DNA of 64,000 nt, from the NCBI GenBank assembly GCA_022592435.1, contig JABYQS010000006.1, positions 62,001 to 126,000 of the forward strand, given 5' to 3'. The notes under the pieces were generated by a model, which did no database searches, was not told the DNA's origin, and saw only the letters and a list, made by a program, of their open reading frames with translations. Position numbers and translations under genes: made by a program. Source of the DNA: Cerioporus squamosus. Lineage: Eukaryota > Basidiomycota > Agaricomycetes > Polyporales > Polyporaceae. Below, piece by piece: positions 55,637 through 64,000 of the stretch (position 1 is its first letter; each line of letters starts with the position of its first letter).

Positions 55637-58600
55637 ATGACTTCTTCGGGAACTGGTTCATACGCCTCAACCCTGCTGGATGGTCGCAGTGTCCCGACCA
55701 CCAGTTCTACAGCGGCTGATGATGGCAGGGATGAGATCGGTGGTGGTGTTGGTGCGGATGCCGCGGCGCAGCTGCTGCGCAGGCGTAGCATGCTGCCCGA
55801 TGAAGCCGCACCTCCCGTCCCTTTGGTACCACAATGTGATGCCGAATCCTCGTTGCGCACTCGAGGCGCGCTTCGAGTTGCTTCCTTAAATATGAACGGT
55901 GCAGCCTCCCGTGCGATGGCTGATGGTTTGTCTAATTCTCGAAGTAAGTGGTTGCTTATAAACCAACTGCTGCGACAGCAGCGTACGGGCATCCTCGCCC
56001 TTCAAGAAACTCACATCTCCCATGAGCAAGCCGCTGAACTCAATGTGCTCTACGATGGCCTCATGAGGGTCTTCGTCTCTCCTGACCCGGAGAATCCCTC
56101 TGCTGCGCGCGGTGTTGCGTTTGCCATTAACCTCCGAGTGTGTAAAGATGACGCTGTCAGAATACGCGAACTCGTCCCTGGCCGTGCTGTAGAGCTCTCG
56201 CTGACTAGGCGCAGGGGAACGCGCCTCGCCATCCTAAATGTTTATGCACCGACTAACATGTCGGAAAGCGCTGGGTTCTGGAGCGCACTGGGAGAGGTAT
56301 ATCTGGCTCAGCGGTGCCACCCCCCGGATATTATGTTAGGTGATTTCAATGTCGTCGAGTCTGCTCTTGATAGGGCTCCGTCCCGGCTGGATGCGCCCCG
56401 CGCTGCTGATGCGCTGACAGCGCTCCTCACCCGCTGGCATCTGATGGATGGCTGGCGTGCTCGTAACGGCACGTCCCGGTCCTTTTCGTACCTGCAAATC
56501 GCTACAGGGAGTCAATCGAGGATTGATCGCATCTACGCAAAGCAGGCTCTTGTTAGCATGGCTCATAGCTGGGAGATTCTCCCGGCGGGCATTCCTACCG
56601 ATCATAGCCTAGTAAGTGCTGCTTTTGCTGACTATAACGAGCCCGCTTCAGGTCCTGGAAGGTGGAGGATTCCCAACCTGCTGCTGTCAGACAAAATGTT
56701 CTTAGAGGAGGCGCAAAGCCTGGGCGCGGAGATGGCTCTGAGGCAGTATACGGATTGCCGTCAGCATCGCCCTGCGCAATGGAGACTGTGTGAGCTCAAG
56801 ACCGCTCTACTTGCGGTGGCTAGAAAGCGAGCTAAGCAGCTCACGCCAAAACTGGACAAGAGGATCGCTGACCTTGGGGCTGCGGCCCAGGCAGCGCTGG
56901 CAAATACCAGTGTCCCGGTCAAAGACCGAGAGGATGAGGCTGCTCTGCTGAAGGATGAAGAAGCCCGGCTAGCCATGCGCCGCTTCTGCCAGCAGCGGAA
57001 CCGTGCGCATATGAAGGATGGGCTGCTGGGTGAGACACTCTCGAGGTACTGGGTGAGGCTCCATACCTTGCCGGAAGTGCAGGATCCGATCTATGAGCTT
57101 CGGCTCCTTGATGGCGAGGATGTGGCGCATCCTCGTTATACGCGTGACTCGAAGCGCATGGCTGAAACTGCGAAGGTCTTCTACGATACGCTGCAGGACG
57201 ATCCTGGGATGTGTACTGTGGACCACGATGCTGCTGTCCGTGCCGTCCTCGCAGTGGAGATTCCGGTGCTCTCTGCTGCGCAAGGTGATGTGCTCGATGC
57301 GGATCTCTCTTGGATGGATGTTGAGCTGGCGCTGCTATCCTCGGCGCTGAACAAAGCTCCTGGGCTTGATGGGATACCGGCTGAGCTCTGGATCCGACTA
57401 CATAAGCTTTACCTCGCAAAGTCTCGAAGGAACAAGCCAGCTTTTAATGTTGTGACAATGATGATGAAGGCTTTCAATGAAGCTGCGCACCTAGGTGTCG
57501 CGCCTGCCTCGAACTTCGCGAAGGGATGGGTGTGTCCCATATATAAGTTGAAGGGTGATACCCGTGAGGCGAGTAGTTATCGTCCGATCACGATCCTCAA
57601 CTCCGACTACAAAGTCATGACAAAAGTTTTAGCTGCTAGACTAGCAAGGGTGGCGCATACCTTGGTGCATTGTGACCAGGCGGGGTTCGTGCCCGGTAGG
57701 AGAATTTTCGACCACACGCGGTTAGCGCAGTCGATGATTGACTACGCGGAAACCTGTAACGAAAATGGTGCCATTATCGCCCTCGATCAAGAGAAGGCAT
57801 ACGATAAAGTTAATCATGCTTACCTTTGGGCAGTTCTGGCCCGAATGGGGTTTCCTGCCGGCTTCATTGCCACGATAAAGAACCTGTATAGCCAAGCAAC
57901 TAGTGTTGTCTTTGTTAATGGAATGTGGAGCTCTGCTTATCGGGTCGTGCGAGGGGTCCGTCAAGGCGACCCGGTCTCCTGTTTGCTTTTTGATTTTGCA
58001 ATTGAGCCACTTGCAATTGCCCTAAGGGCAGCGCCGCTCCGAGGTTTCCGTATCCCGGGTATGGCTGAGAGAGTCCTCACTGCGCTGTATGCGGACGATA
58101 CTACGGTATACCTCAGTGCGCTTGATGAGTATGGGACGCTTCTTGCTGTCCTGGACCAGTGGTGTGTCGCCTCTCGGGCGAAGTTTAATGCGCCTAAAAC
58201 TGAGTTTATCCCGATTGGCTCTCCTGAATACCGCGCGAAAGTGTATACCACTCGATGTCTGCGTGATGGAGGGCATCCGATCCCGTTGAACGTCAGGATT
58301 ACTCCGGATGGAACGGCGGTAAGGCTTCTTGGTGCCTGGGTGGGTAATCGAGTATGCCAGAAGGCACTATGGAGGCCCATGCTTCAAAAGATCAGTGGCG
58401 GGCTTGCAAGGTGGGGTAGGCGGAGTCTGACCCTCAAAGGGAAGAAGTTAGCAATTGGAATCGAAGTTGGGAGTCGAACCCAGTACTTAACTAGGGTCCA
58501 AGGAATGCCCCTCGATGTTGAAGCAGAACTGCGAACGATGATTAGGCGTTTCCTCTGGGGAAACATGAAAACCCCCCCGGTGGGTATCGAGACACTCTTC

Positions 58601-58861
58601 CTGCCGAAGTCTAAGGGTGGCATCGATCTGTTGAATGTCAAGGCTCGTAACGAGGCAATAGAGCTTGTCTGGATGAGAGAATACCTCGATCTGTCAGTGC
58701 TCAGACCGCGGTGGGCTGGTGTCGCGGATGTGTTGCTAGCTGCAGCAGTCACGGCAAATTCGCGATCTGTGCATCCGCTTGTTCGCATAAATACGTTCTT
58801 GCAGACCTGGGATGTGAGCATGTCCCGGCTGTTAAACTCCCGCCATACCTGCGAACAATGA
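55637..58861 (+). CDS. Retrotransposon ORF2: AP-type endonuclease and reverse transcriptase
   Basis: The first in-frame ATG at 55637 gives 1,074 aa (the frame is open from 55535). The endonuclease domain (about residues 75-330) has 'LRVASLNMNG', 'ILALQETHIS', 'DIMLGDFNVV', 'SRIDRIYAK' and 'PTDHSLVSA'. The reverse transcriptase (about 600-900) has 'SYRPITILNSDYKVMTKVLA', 'QAGFVPGRRIFDHT', 'IIALDQEKAYDKVNH', 'VVRGVRQGDPVSCLLFDFAI' and the catalytic 'LYADDTTVYL'. All catalytic residues I can check are present. It ends at a TGA (58859-58861), but the homology continues in the -1 frame, so RT and RNase H are separate ORFs here rather than the single ORF2 usual in Tad-group elements. The endonuclease nicks target DNA and the RT copies the element RNA from the nick. 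Confidence 0.93.
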   Translation: MTSSGTGSYASTLLDGRSVPTTSSTAADDGRDEIGGGVGADAAAQLLRRRSMLPDEAAPPVPLVPQCDAESSLRTRGALRVASLNMNGAASRAMADGLSNSRSKWLLINQLLRQQRTGILALQETHISHEQAAELNVLYDGLMRVFVSPDPENPSAARGVAFAINLRVCKDDAVRIRELVPGRAVELSLTRRRGTRLAILNVYAPTNMSESAGFWSALGEVYLAQRCHPPDIMLGDFNVVESALDRAPSRLDAPRAADALTALLTRWHLMDGWRARNGTSRSFSYLQIATGSQSRIDRIYAKQALVSMAHSWEILPAGIPTDHSLVSAAFADYNEPASGPGRWRIPNLLLSDKMFLEEAQSLGAEMALRQYTDCRQHRPAQWRLCELKTALLAVARKRAKQLTPKLDKRIADLGAAAQAALANTSVPVKDREDEAALLKDEEARLAMRRFCQQRNRAHMKDGLLGETLSRYWVRLHTLPEVQDPIYELRLLDGEDVAHPRYTRDSKRMAETAKVFYDTLQDDPGMCTVDHDAAVRAVLAVEIPVLSAAQGDVLDADLSWMDVELALLSSALNKAPGLDGIPAELWIRLHKLYLAKSRRNKPAFNVVTMMMKAFNEAAHLGVAPASNFAKGWVCPIYKLKGDTREASSYRPITILNSDYKVMTKVLAARLARVAHTLVHCDQAGFVPGRRIFDHTRLAQSMIDYAETCNENGAIIALDQEKAYDKVNHAYLWAVLARMGFPAGFIATIKNLYSQATSVVFVNGMWSSAYRVVRGVRQGDPVSCLLFDFAIEPLAIALRAAPLRGFRIPGMAERVLTALYADDTTVYLSALDEYGTLLAVLDQWCVASRAKFNAPKTEFIPIGSPEYRAKVYTTRCLRDGGHPIPLNVRITPDGTAVRLLGAWVGNRVCQKALWRPMLQKISGGLARWGRRSLTLKGKKLAIGIEVGSRTQYLTRVQGMPLDVEAELRTMIRRFLWGNMKTPPVGIETLFLPKSKGGIDLLNVKARNEAIELVWMREYLDLSVLRPRWAGVADVLLAAAVTANSRSVHPLVRINTFLQTWDVSMSRLLNSRHTCEQ
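58831..58837 (+). promoter_or_regulatory. Candidate -1 ribosomal frameshift site (GTTAAAC)
   Basis: In the ORF2 frame this reads G TTA AAC; a -1 slip gives GTT AAA and continues CTC CCG CCA into the RNase H frame. GUUAAAC is an established slippery heptamer type (used by arteriviruses). The ORF2 stop lies 22 nt downstream. A stimulatory structure downstream could not be assessed. Confidence 0.5.
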
Positions 58862-60711
58862 TCAAGGTTGCTAAGAAATACGGGGTGAGGCTCGATGTGG
58901 TGTGTCCGTCGGACGCTCTTCGTGATGCACTTCCTATATGGAACCACTTTGCTTTGCATGAAGGAAGCCGCATAGCGGCAACCAAGTCCATCAAGTGCTT
59001 GCGCGCTGGGCATGATGTGATTAACGTTGGTGACGCAGCTAAAGCTGCGGCTCGACTACACTCCATTGGAATGAGAGAAGGGCACCGACCTTCAGTGCAG
59101 TGCTGCTGCCCTGAGTGCTCTCGGGACAAGGACCTGGGCTGCGATAATCCCCATCGCTGCGCCCTTGCTGCTCGCAAAATTCTTGATAAGCTGCGCCCTA
59201 GGTGGGCGGTGAGTAGGAATAACGTTGCTGACGGGCTCAGCCTTACCCCGAGAAGACTGCGGACGAACCATGAGAGTCTTGAACGCCATGGGCGAGTCCT
59301 ATTTGACCCGTCTATCCTGGCTCGGCTGCCCATCGGGGCGCATTTTCGCGTGTTTGGAGATACTGAATGTTGTAGTATGGCAGTAGTTCGACGTCCTCCC
59401 CGAGGGGCGTCTGTCATGGCTGAGGCCGTGGAAGTTCATACCGATGGGTCGTGTGTCCAGAATGGATCTGATGCTGCCCTAGCGGGCAGTGGTGTGTGGT
59501 TTGGCCCTGGAGATCTGCGAAATGTTGCGGCTTTGGTGCCGGGGCTGGCGCAAACAAATCAAGCTGCTGAGTTGTATGCGGTGAGCTTAGCGGTGGCGTC
59601 CGTACCGCCGTTTGCCCCCCTGCATATTGTAACGGACTCTATGTATGTTCAGAAAGGACTTACTGTTCACATGAAAGAGTGGGAGGATAACGGCTGGTAT
59701 GGCGTTGAAAATAAATCTCTTGTCTGTGACGCGGTGGCGCGCCTCCGCGCTCGGAGTGCGCCTACCACCTTCCGATGGGTTAAAGGTCATTCCGGAGTAC
59801 CTGGGAATGAGGGTGCGGATGAGCTCGCTCGTCATGCGGTTGAACGAAAGCTCACAAAGCTGTTGCCTGCACCGCCCCTCCAGTTTGTAGCATCTGGATT
59901 TCGGCTCGCGTCGATTACGCAGAAACTGGCGTACAAACGGTTGAGGAATGCTGCGCAGAAAGGCGACCGGCAGTCGACGCAAGTCAACATCGATGCCATC
60001 CAAGAGGCTGCTGACGACTTCTCACAGTGGAGACCTACGACTGCTGCGATATGGCTTGCGATCTGGAAGCTGGATTGTGATAGGAAAATACGGGCTTTTT
60101 GGTGGAAGATGGTGCATAATGCGCATAGAATAGGTGGCTACTGGGCGCATATTTCTGGCTATGAACAAAGGGCGAAGTGCCCGTACTGTAATGCTATCGA
60201 AACCATGGCGCACCTGGTATGTGAGTGCCCTTGCCCATGGCGTCTGGAGGTCTGGTCGATGGCCATGGCTCTACTTGCTAAACGGAAAATTCTGGTGGAC
60301 CAATTTGAGTTTGGCCACATGCTTGCAGCGGGGTCGCTCAAGGTGGTGGCTGCGGATGGTGCTGAACGGCCTGCGGATACGAGGCTACTGCGTACGGTGC
60401 TCACTGAGCTAGTGTACCTCATCTGGGTAATGAGATGTGAGTGGGTTATTGGCAGAGATGGGTCCATGGACCGTACCTTCTCGGCGAAGGAAGCCAGCGA
60501 GCGATGGCTCTGGCGGCTGAATCGTAGGCTTAAGCTTGATGTCGCCCGAACGAAGTTCCCTAAGCATCGGGGAATGATCAGCAAACTGGTTGTTGTTGGA
60601 ACGTGGCGGGGCTTACTACTGAATGAGCATAATCTCCCGGACGACTGGACGTCAATGTCAGGGGTTTTAGTGGGTAAACATATAAGGGCTCTCCGGCAAG
60701 GCGTCGGTTGA
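58858..60711 (+). CDS. Retrotransposon RNase H and zinc-finger ORF (-1 frame)
   Basis: The frame is open from 58711; the first ATG suited to separate translation is at 58858, overlapping the ORF2 stop as ATGA. It starts 'MIKVAKKYGVRLDVVCPSDA'. A Cys-rich segment ('CCCPECSRDKDLGCDNPHRC') precedes a full RNase H1 domain: 'VEVHTDGSCVQNG', 'TNQAAELYAVSLAV', 'LHIVTDSMYVQKGL' and 'VKGHSGVPGNEGADELA' carry the D-E-D-D set. A C-terminal zinc-binding motif, 'CPYCNAIETMAHLVCEC', is the RT-associated zinc finger. The end is 'HIRALRQGVG' at 60709-60711. RNase H removes element RNA from the RNA-DNA hybrid. Fusion to ORF2 by frameshift, or coupled reinitiation at ATGA, are both possible. Confidence 0.9.
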   Translation: MIKVAKKYGVRLDVVCPSDALRDALPIWNHFALHEGSRIAATKSIKCLRAGHDVINVGDAAKAAARLHSIGMREGHRPSVQCCCPECSRDKDLGCDNPHRCALAARKILDKLRPRWAVSRNNVADGLSLTPRRLRTNHESLERHGRVLFDPSILARLPIGAHFRVFGDTECCSMAVVRRPPRGASVMAEAVEVHTDGSCVQNGSDAALAGSGVWFGPGDLRNVAALVPGLAQTNQAAELYAVSLAVASVPPFAPLHIVTDSMYVQKGLTVHMKEWEDNGWYGVENKSLVCDAVARLRARSAPTTFRWVKGHSGVPGNEGADELARHAVERKLTKLLPAPPLQFVASGFRLASITQKLAYKRLRNAAQKGDRQSTQVNIDAIQEAADDFSQWRPTTAAIWLAIWKLDCDRKIRAFWWKMVHNAHRIGGYWAHISGYEQRAKCPYCNAIETMAHLVCECPCPWRLEVWSMAMALLAKRKILVDQFEFGHMLAAGSLKVVAADGAERPADTRLLRTVLTELVYLIWVMRCEWVIGRDGSMDRTFSAKEASERWLWRLNRRLKLDVARTKFPKHRGMISKLVVVGTWRGLLLNEHNLPDDWTSMSGVLVGKHIRALRQGVG

Positions 60712-60854
60712 AGCATGGAGTCCCACACGGCAATTGCGTGCGTAAACGCATTTCCCCTGGGTGCCTGGTCTTTCCGTAAACCCTGCTACAGCCTGATTGA
60801 ATGCGCAAATGGTGCTTCTCATGATGGTATGCACTACAAAAAAAAAAAAAAAAA
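60712..60854 (+). other. Retrotransposon 3' UTR and poly(A) tract
   Basis: A 126-nt 3' UTR followed by A17 at 60838-60854, immediately abutting the right target-site duplication. Confidence 0.9.
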
Positions 60855-60870
60855 GAAACACGCCATCTAA
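60855..60870 (+). repeat. Right target-site duplication
   Basis: GAAACACGCCATCTAA, the partner of 50679-50694. Removing the element and one copy restores a continuous pre-insertion sequence. Confidence 0.93.
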
Positions 60871-61039
60871 TCTTATCAGATAACGGTAGGGGTTGGCGGC
60901 AAAGGAATGACACAATGGATGCGCACGTGGCCCGCGCAGTGGAGGAGGTCCTTAACTTGGGCGGAGACCGGCGAGCGACCCGTTCCCCAGACCACTACTA
61001 CTGCGCTCCCTGTCGCCCCCGAGCCTGCATGCGTCCATC

Positions 61040-62922
61040 ATGTCCCGCGAAACACGCATAATCCTTCTGCTAGTAATCGATGTCCTCTTCTTCTTCGTCG
61101 AGCTCATCGTCGGTGCGCATTTCCTCCCCCAAGCCACAACTCCGAGCGGTGGTTGATCGAGTGTTCCTCAGGTTATGCGGTGGGCTCGCTCGCCCTTGTC
61201 GCGGACAGCTTTCATATGCTCAAGTGCGTCCCTAATATCCGGTGGTCATCCGACACTCTGGAGAACTGACATACCGCTACAGCGATGTACTGAGCTTGGC
61301 AGTCGCGCTGTATGCGATAAAGGTATGTCAGCGCGCCCTCTCCTGCCCTTCCGTGCATTCAACCGGCACCCCACAGCTCACGAACCAAACCCACATCGAC
61401 TCTCGTTATTCATATGGCTGGCATCGAGCCGAAATCCTCGCCGCACTGATCAATGGCGTATTCCTACTTGCGCTCTGCTTCTCCATCTTCCTGGAAGCCA
61501 TAGAGCGATTCTTCAGTACCCCAGGTATGTATCGCCTTCCAAATGCCTAATATGCTATCTCAACCCGCTTCCAATGAAGAAATCTCCAACCCCAAGCTCG
61601 TGGTGGTGGTCGGTTCCCTAGGCCTGGCCTCGAACATGGTGGGGCTGTTCCTGTTCCACGGTACGTCCCGAGCACCACTCTGTTTCAGCCCCGCTTCATT
61701 TCATTCCAGAACATGGTCACGACCATGGCCATGACCATGGCAAAGTCACCCCTTCCGCGTCCAAGACGCCAAGCATTCATTCTGACGCGGGCGACGGGCA
61801 GACCACCCCTAGGCCCACCCCGTCCTCGCCTGTCGCTCGGCCCAAGTCTCGCGAGCGGTCCGCGTCATATTCGTCCCTGTACGGACACCCCGCGGCCACG
61901 CGTGCGTCCATCGTGCAAGCTGCGCATGAGGTGGCACGCGCACGCTCGCGGTCGCCGTCCCGCGTGAGCCGATCAAGATCCCGAGCCGGGCGTGCGAGCA
62001 TGGACATGGACGACGACCGTGAGGAGAGTCCGTCTGGCTCGTCGACAAGCGAGCAGCGGACCATGCACGAGAGAACGCCTCTGCTCGCAGACGACGCCGC
62101 GTCCGACGACTCGCACACGCACGCCGGTAACGGCCATAGCCACGGCCATGGCCATGGAGGCCACGGACACTCCCATGGCTCTATGAACATGCGTGCTTTG
62201 CTCCTGCACGTCCTTGGCGACGCGTTGGGCAACGTGGGCGTTATTGCGACGGGCCTGGTTATCTGGCTCACGACCTGGAGCTGGAAGTACTACTTCGACC
62301 CGATCATCAGTTTGGTAATCACCGTCATTATCTTCTCCTCCGCTCTTCCCCTGGGTAAGTCCCTTCATGTTGCGTCTCTCTGACAGTATCTCACTTTCCT
62401 GGTGACGGGACAGTGCAAAGCACGGCGTTTATCCTGTTGCAGGGAGTCCCGGCAACCATCTCGTTGGACGAAGTCCGTGATGCGATCCTTGAGGTAGACG
62501 GAGTGCTGTCCGTGCATGAGCTGCATATCTGGCAGCTGTCGGAGAGCAAGATCGTTGCCTCCGTGCATGTCATGGCGTCCCGCAAGCACGACTTCATGCC
62601 TGTAGCTGCGAAGATCCGGAAGGAACTCCACGACCGGGGGATCCATTCATGCACGATACAGCCCGAGTATCACCATCCGCGCAACTCCCCGCCTGAAGAG
62701 CATCTCAGGGTATGTCCATTGCAGTGTTCGGTCGTGCTTCTTCGGAATGCTAATCTGACGATCCATTCTAGACGTCAGCAGAGTCGTCATGTCTGGTTCT
62801 ATGCCCACCTGACCAGGAGTGCAACCCGTCAGAAAACGCGTGCTGCCGTGAGTACCTGTCGATCCTCCTCCCTGAATATCTAGTTGACATCCTCGGCAGC
62901 CCCACCGCCGATCGACGTCTGA
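61040..62922 (+). CDS. Cation diffusion facilitator, zinc transporter (Zrc1/Cot1-type)
   Basis: Moves Zn2+ (and often Co/Cd) from cytosol into the vacuole in exchange for protons. The ATG at 61040 opens TM1 ('MSRETRIILLLVIDVLFFFV'). TM2 carries the metal-site HxxxD, formed across an intron as 'DSFHMLNDVLSLAVALY'. 'SYGWHRAEILAALINGVFLL' and 'VVVVGSLGLASNMVGLFLFH' are TM3-TM4. A long loop is His-rich ('HEHGHDHGHDHGK', 'HGHGHGGHGHSHGS'). TM5 has the second HxxxD, 'LLHVLGDALGNVGVIATG'. The cytosolic C-terminal domain has 'DGVLSVHELHIWQLSESKIV', and the end is 'NACCPPPPIDV' after a final intron, with the stop at 62920-62922. Eight introns are inferred. Zinc-dependent control is likely but no element was identified. 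Confidence 0.93.
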
Positions 62923-63114
62923 TAGCCTCCAGAGTCGCGTCACTTTCCTTGATATTCGTTTGTTTTATTCTCCTCCTCGGCCACCCACCCCTCCTACCTG
63001 TAATTTGTGCACTATGGTATTCGTCAAATATTCGCACATTGCTACGTACTCGCTACTCGCTACTCTTACTTATGTACCCAGGGACACCAATACAAGTAGT
63101 AACTCGGAAACGAT

Positions 63115-64000
63115 TCACACCTCGGCCGCGAACGTCGGGAAATTCGCCACGAATGGCTGCATGGCCGTGAGCCGCTGCAGGACCATGCCGGCCACCGTCC
63201 CGTTCCCGCGTCGCTTGAGATCGCCCGCCAACCGCCGGGCCATTGACGTGACGGACTGCCCCAAGACGTTCCGCTCTTCTCCGCACGTTGTGAGCAGCGC
63301 CCACTCGAGGTGGAGTGCCCCTGTGAGTGACGACGAGATGACAGCGACGAGGAACTCGACCCAGATCGTCTGCTCTGTCGCGGCGAGGTTGTCTGCGGAC
63401 GCGACCAGGGAAGGCAGGATGAGGTGCAGGAAGATCGGGAGGAGTGGCGGGGAGCGCGATGTTCGGGGGATGGTCAGCACGAACGTCGCGAAGCGGCGCG
63501 GGGCCTCCATGTCTGAGACCGTGGAGGCGAGTAGGTGGACGAGCTGGTCCCAGAGCATGCGGAGGAACTTCGTGGGCGGGCAGAGCAGCAGGCACCGATC
63601 TAGGTCGAGCGCGGGGGCGCGGCCTGCGCGTGCGGCCGATACAGCGTTCATGACTAGCTGACGGGCTTGGCTTTTCCCGTCTGTCGCTCCTGGAGTTATC
63701 GACAGCGGATTGTGCAGCTCTGTGTATTCTGTTAGGATCACGAATTAAGAGGGTGTGGTGCAGCATTACTTACCTTCTATTGGTAAGCCCAGTGCTCGAA
63801 GAGCTGCTGGACGGATCACCTTGACGTCAGGCGGGTTCTCGCTTTTCTTGAACAGCTCCTCGACGTTCGGTGGCAGGGGATCTGGGATCGACCGGAGGAC
63901 GTTGGGGGCGGACAGGGACAGCACCGTAGGAGGGCAAGAAGGAGACGTGAGAAGTGTTTTGAGGACGTCCAGCTGAACGGGTGCGATGTACCTAGTATAT
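63115..64000 (-). CDS. Probable Mediator subunit 5 (Med5/Nut1), C-terminal part (cut by window edge)
   Basis: The gene enters from the right edge on the minus strand; only the last two exons are visible. The edge exon reads 'IAPVQLDVLKTLLTSPSCPP', then 'KVIRPAALRALGLPIE', followed by a 46-nt intron (about 63726-63772). The last exon has 'LLLCPPTKFLRMLWDQLVHL', 'MEAPRRFATFVLTIPRTSRS', 'LPIFLHLILPSLVASADNLA' and 'MQPFVANFPTFAAEV', ending at 63115. The helical, Leu-rich pattern and wording resemble the C-terminus of basidiomycete Med5/Nut1, a tail subunit of Mediator, but I hold this identification loosely. It is convergent with the zinc transporter 192 nt away. Confidence 0.45.

Larger units (their letters stand above)
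50695..60854 (+). mobile_element. Near-intact non-LTR retrotransposon (LINE, Tad-like), about 10.2 kb
   Basis: Bounded by a perfect 16-bp target-site duplication (50679-50694 and 60855-60870) and ending in A17 (60838-60854), which together show insertion by target-primed reverse transcription. In order it carries a 754-nt leader, a 194-aa ORF0 (51449-52033), a spacer with a palindrome, an intron-containing gag-like ORF1 (52972-55360), ORF2 with endonuclease and reverse transcriptase (55637-58861), an RNase H/zinc-finger ORF in the -1 frame (58858-60711), and a short 3' UTR. Endonuclease, RT, RNase H and C-terminal zinc motif match the fungal Tad group. All long frames are open, so the copy looks recent. 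It sits between eIF3h and the zinc transporter and does not break a recognised gene. Confidence 0.93.

Noticed and set aside
50695..60854. LTR or DNA-transposon identity for the element
   Set aside because: No long terminal repeats or terminal inverted repeats, no integrase or transposase; AP-type endonuclease, poly(A) end and 16-bp TSD identify a non-LTR element.
1..64000. CRISPR arrays, operons, ribosome binding sites, rRNA genes
   Set aside because: The window is eukaryotic nuclear DNA with spliceosomal introns; no regular spaced repeats or rRNA sequence were seen.

Overview
The window is nuclear DNA from a filamentous basidiomycete, most likely a wood-decay Agaricomycete of the polypore type. 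The evidence is dense genes split by many 45-70 nt GT-AG introns, GC-rich coding sequence, short divergent promoters with TATA boxes, and basidiomycete-type gene content (secreted GH5 mannanase, expansin-like protein, F-box families, M16C protease, eIF3h). No species can be named from sequence alone.

1-22 kb holds housekeeping genes: the C-terminal part of a Zn2Cys6-type transcription factor, the mRNA 3'-end factor Yth1/CPSF4, prephenate dehydratase, a cytosolic M16C metalloprotease, a NUFIP1-domain protein (snoRNP assembly), a three-KH RNA-binding protein, ribosomal protein uL13, mitochondrial acyl carrier protein, an SMP-30/gluconolactonase, mitochondrial ribosomal protein bL17m, and a secreted AIM6-like phosphodiesterase. 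22-34 kb holds a zinc alcohol/formaldehyde dehydrogenase, a sparse stretch, an F-box protein with an apparent one-base frame break, a four-span membrane protein, an NPC2-type lipid transfer protein, an ERI1-like exonuclease, and two related small unrecognised genes (26.6-27.2 kb and 33.6-34.1 kb). 34-50 kb holds a GH5 mannanase, the pre-rRNA processing factor IPI1, two adjacent paralogous F-box genes, an expansin-like secreted protein and eIF3h. 61-64 kb holds a CDF zinc transporter and a probable Mediator subunit 5 fragment.

The standout is an apparently complete non-LTR retrotransposon at 50695-60854. It is bounded by a perfect 16-bp target-site duplication and ends in A17. It has (i) a 754-nt leader with a perfect 18-nt palindrome; (ii) an extra upstream ORF of 194 aa (ORF0) with no recognised domain; (iii) a spacer with a perfect 22-nt palindrome; (iv) a gag-like ORF1 ending in a CCHC zinc knuckle, whose frame is continuous only if three 49-53 nt spliceosomal introns are removed; (v) ORF2 with apurinic-type endonuclease and reverse transcriptase; and (vi) a separate RNase H/zinc-finger ORF in the -1 frame. 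The ORF2/RNase H overlap contains a correctly phased GTTAAAC heptamer and also an ATGA stop-start overlap. These points suggest an element regulated by splicing, frameshifting or reinitiation, and are the best candidate here for something undescribed.
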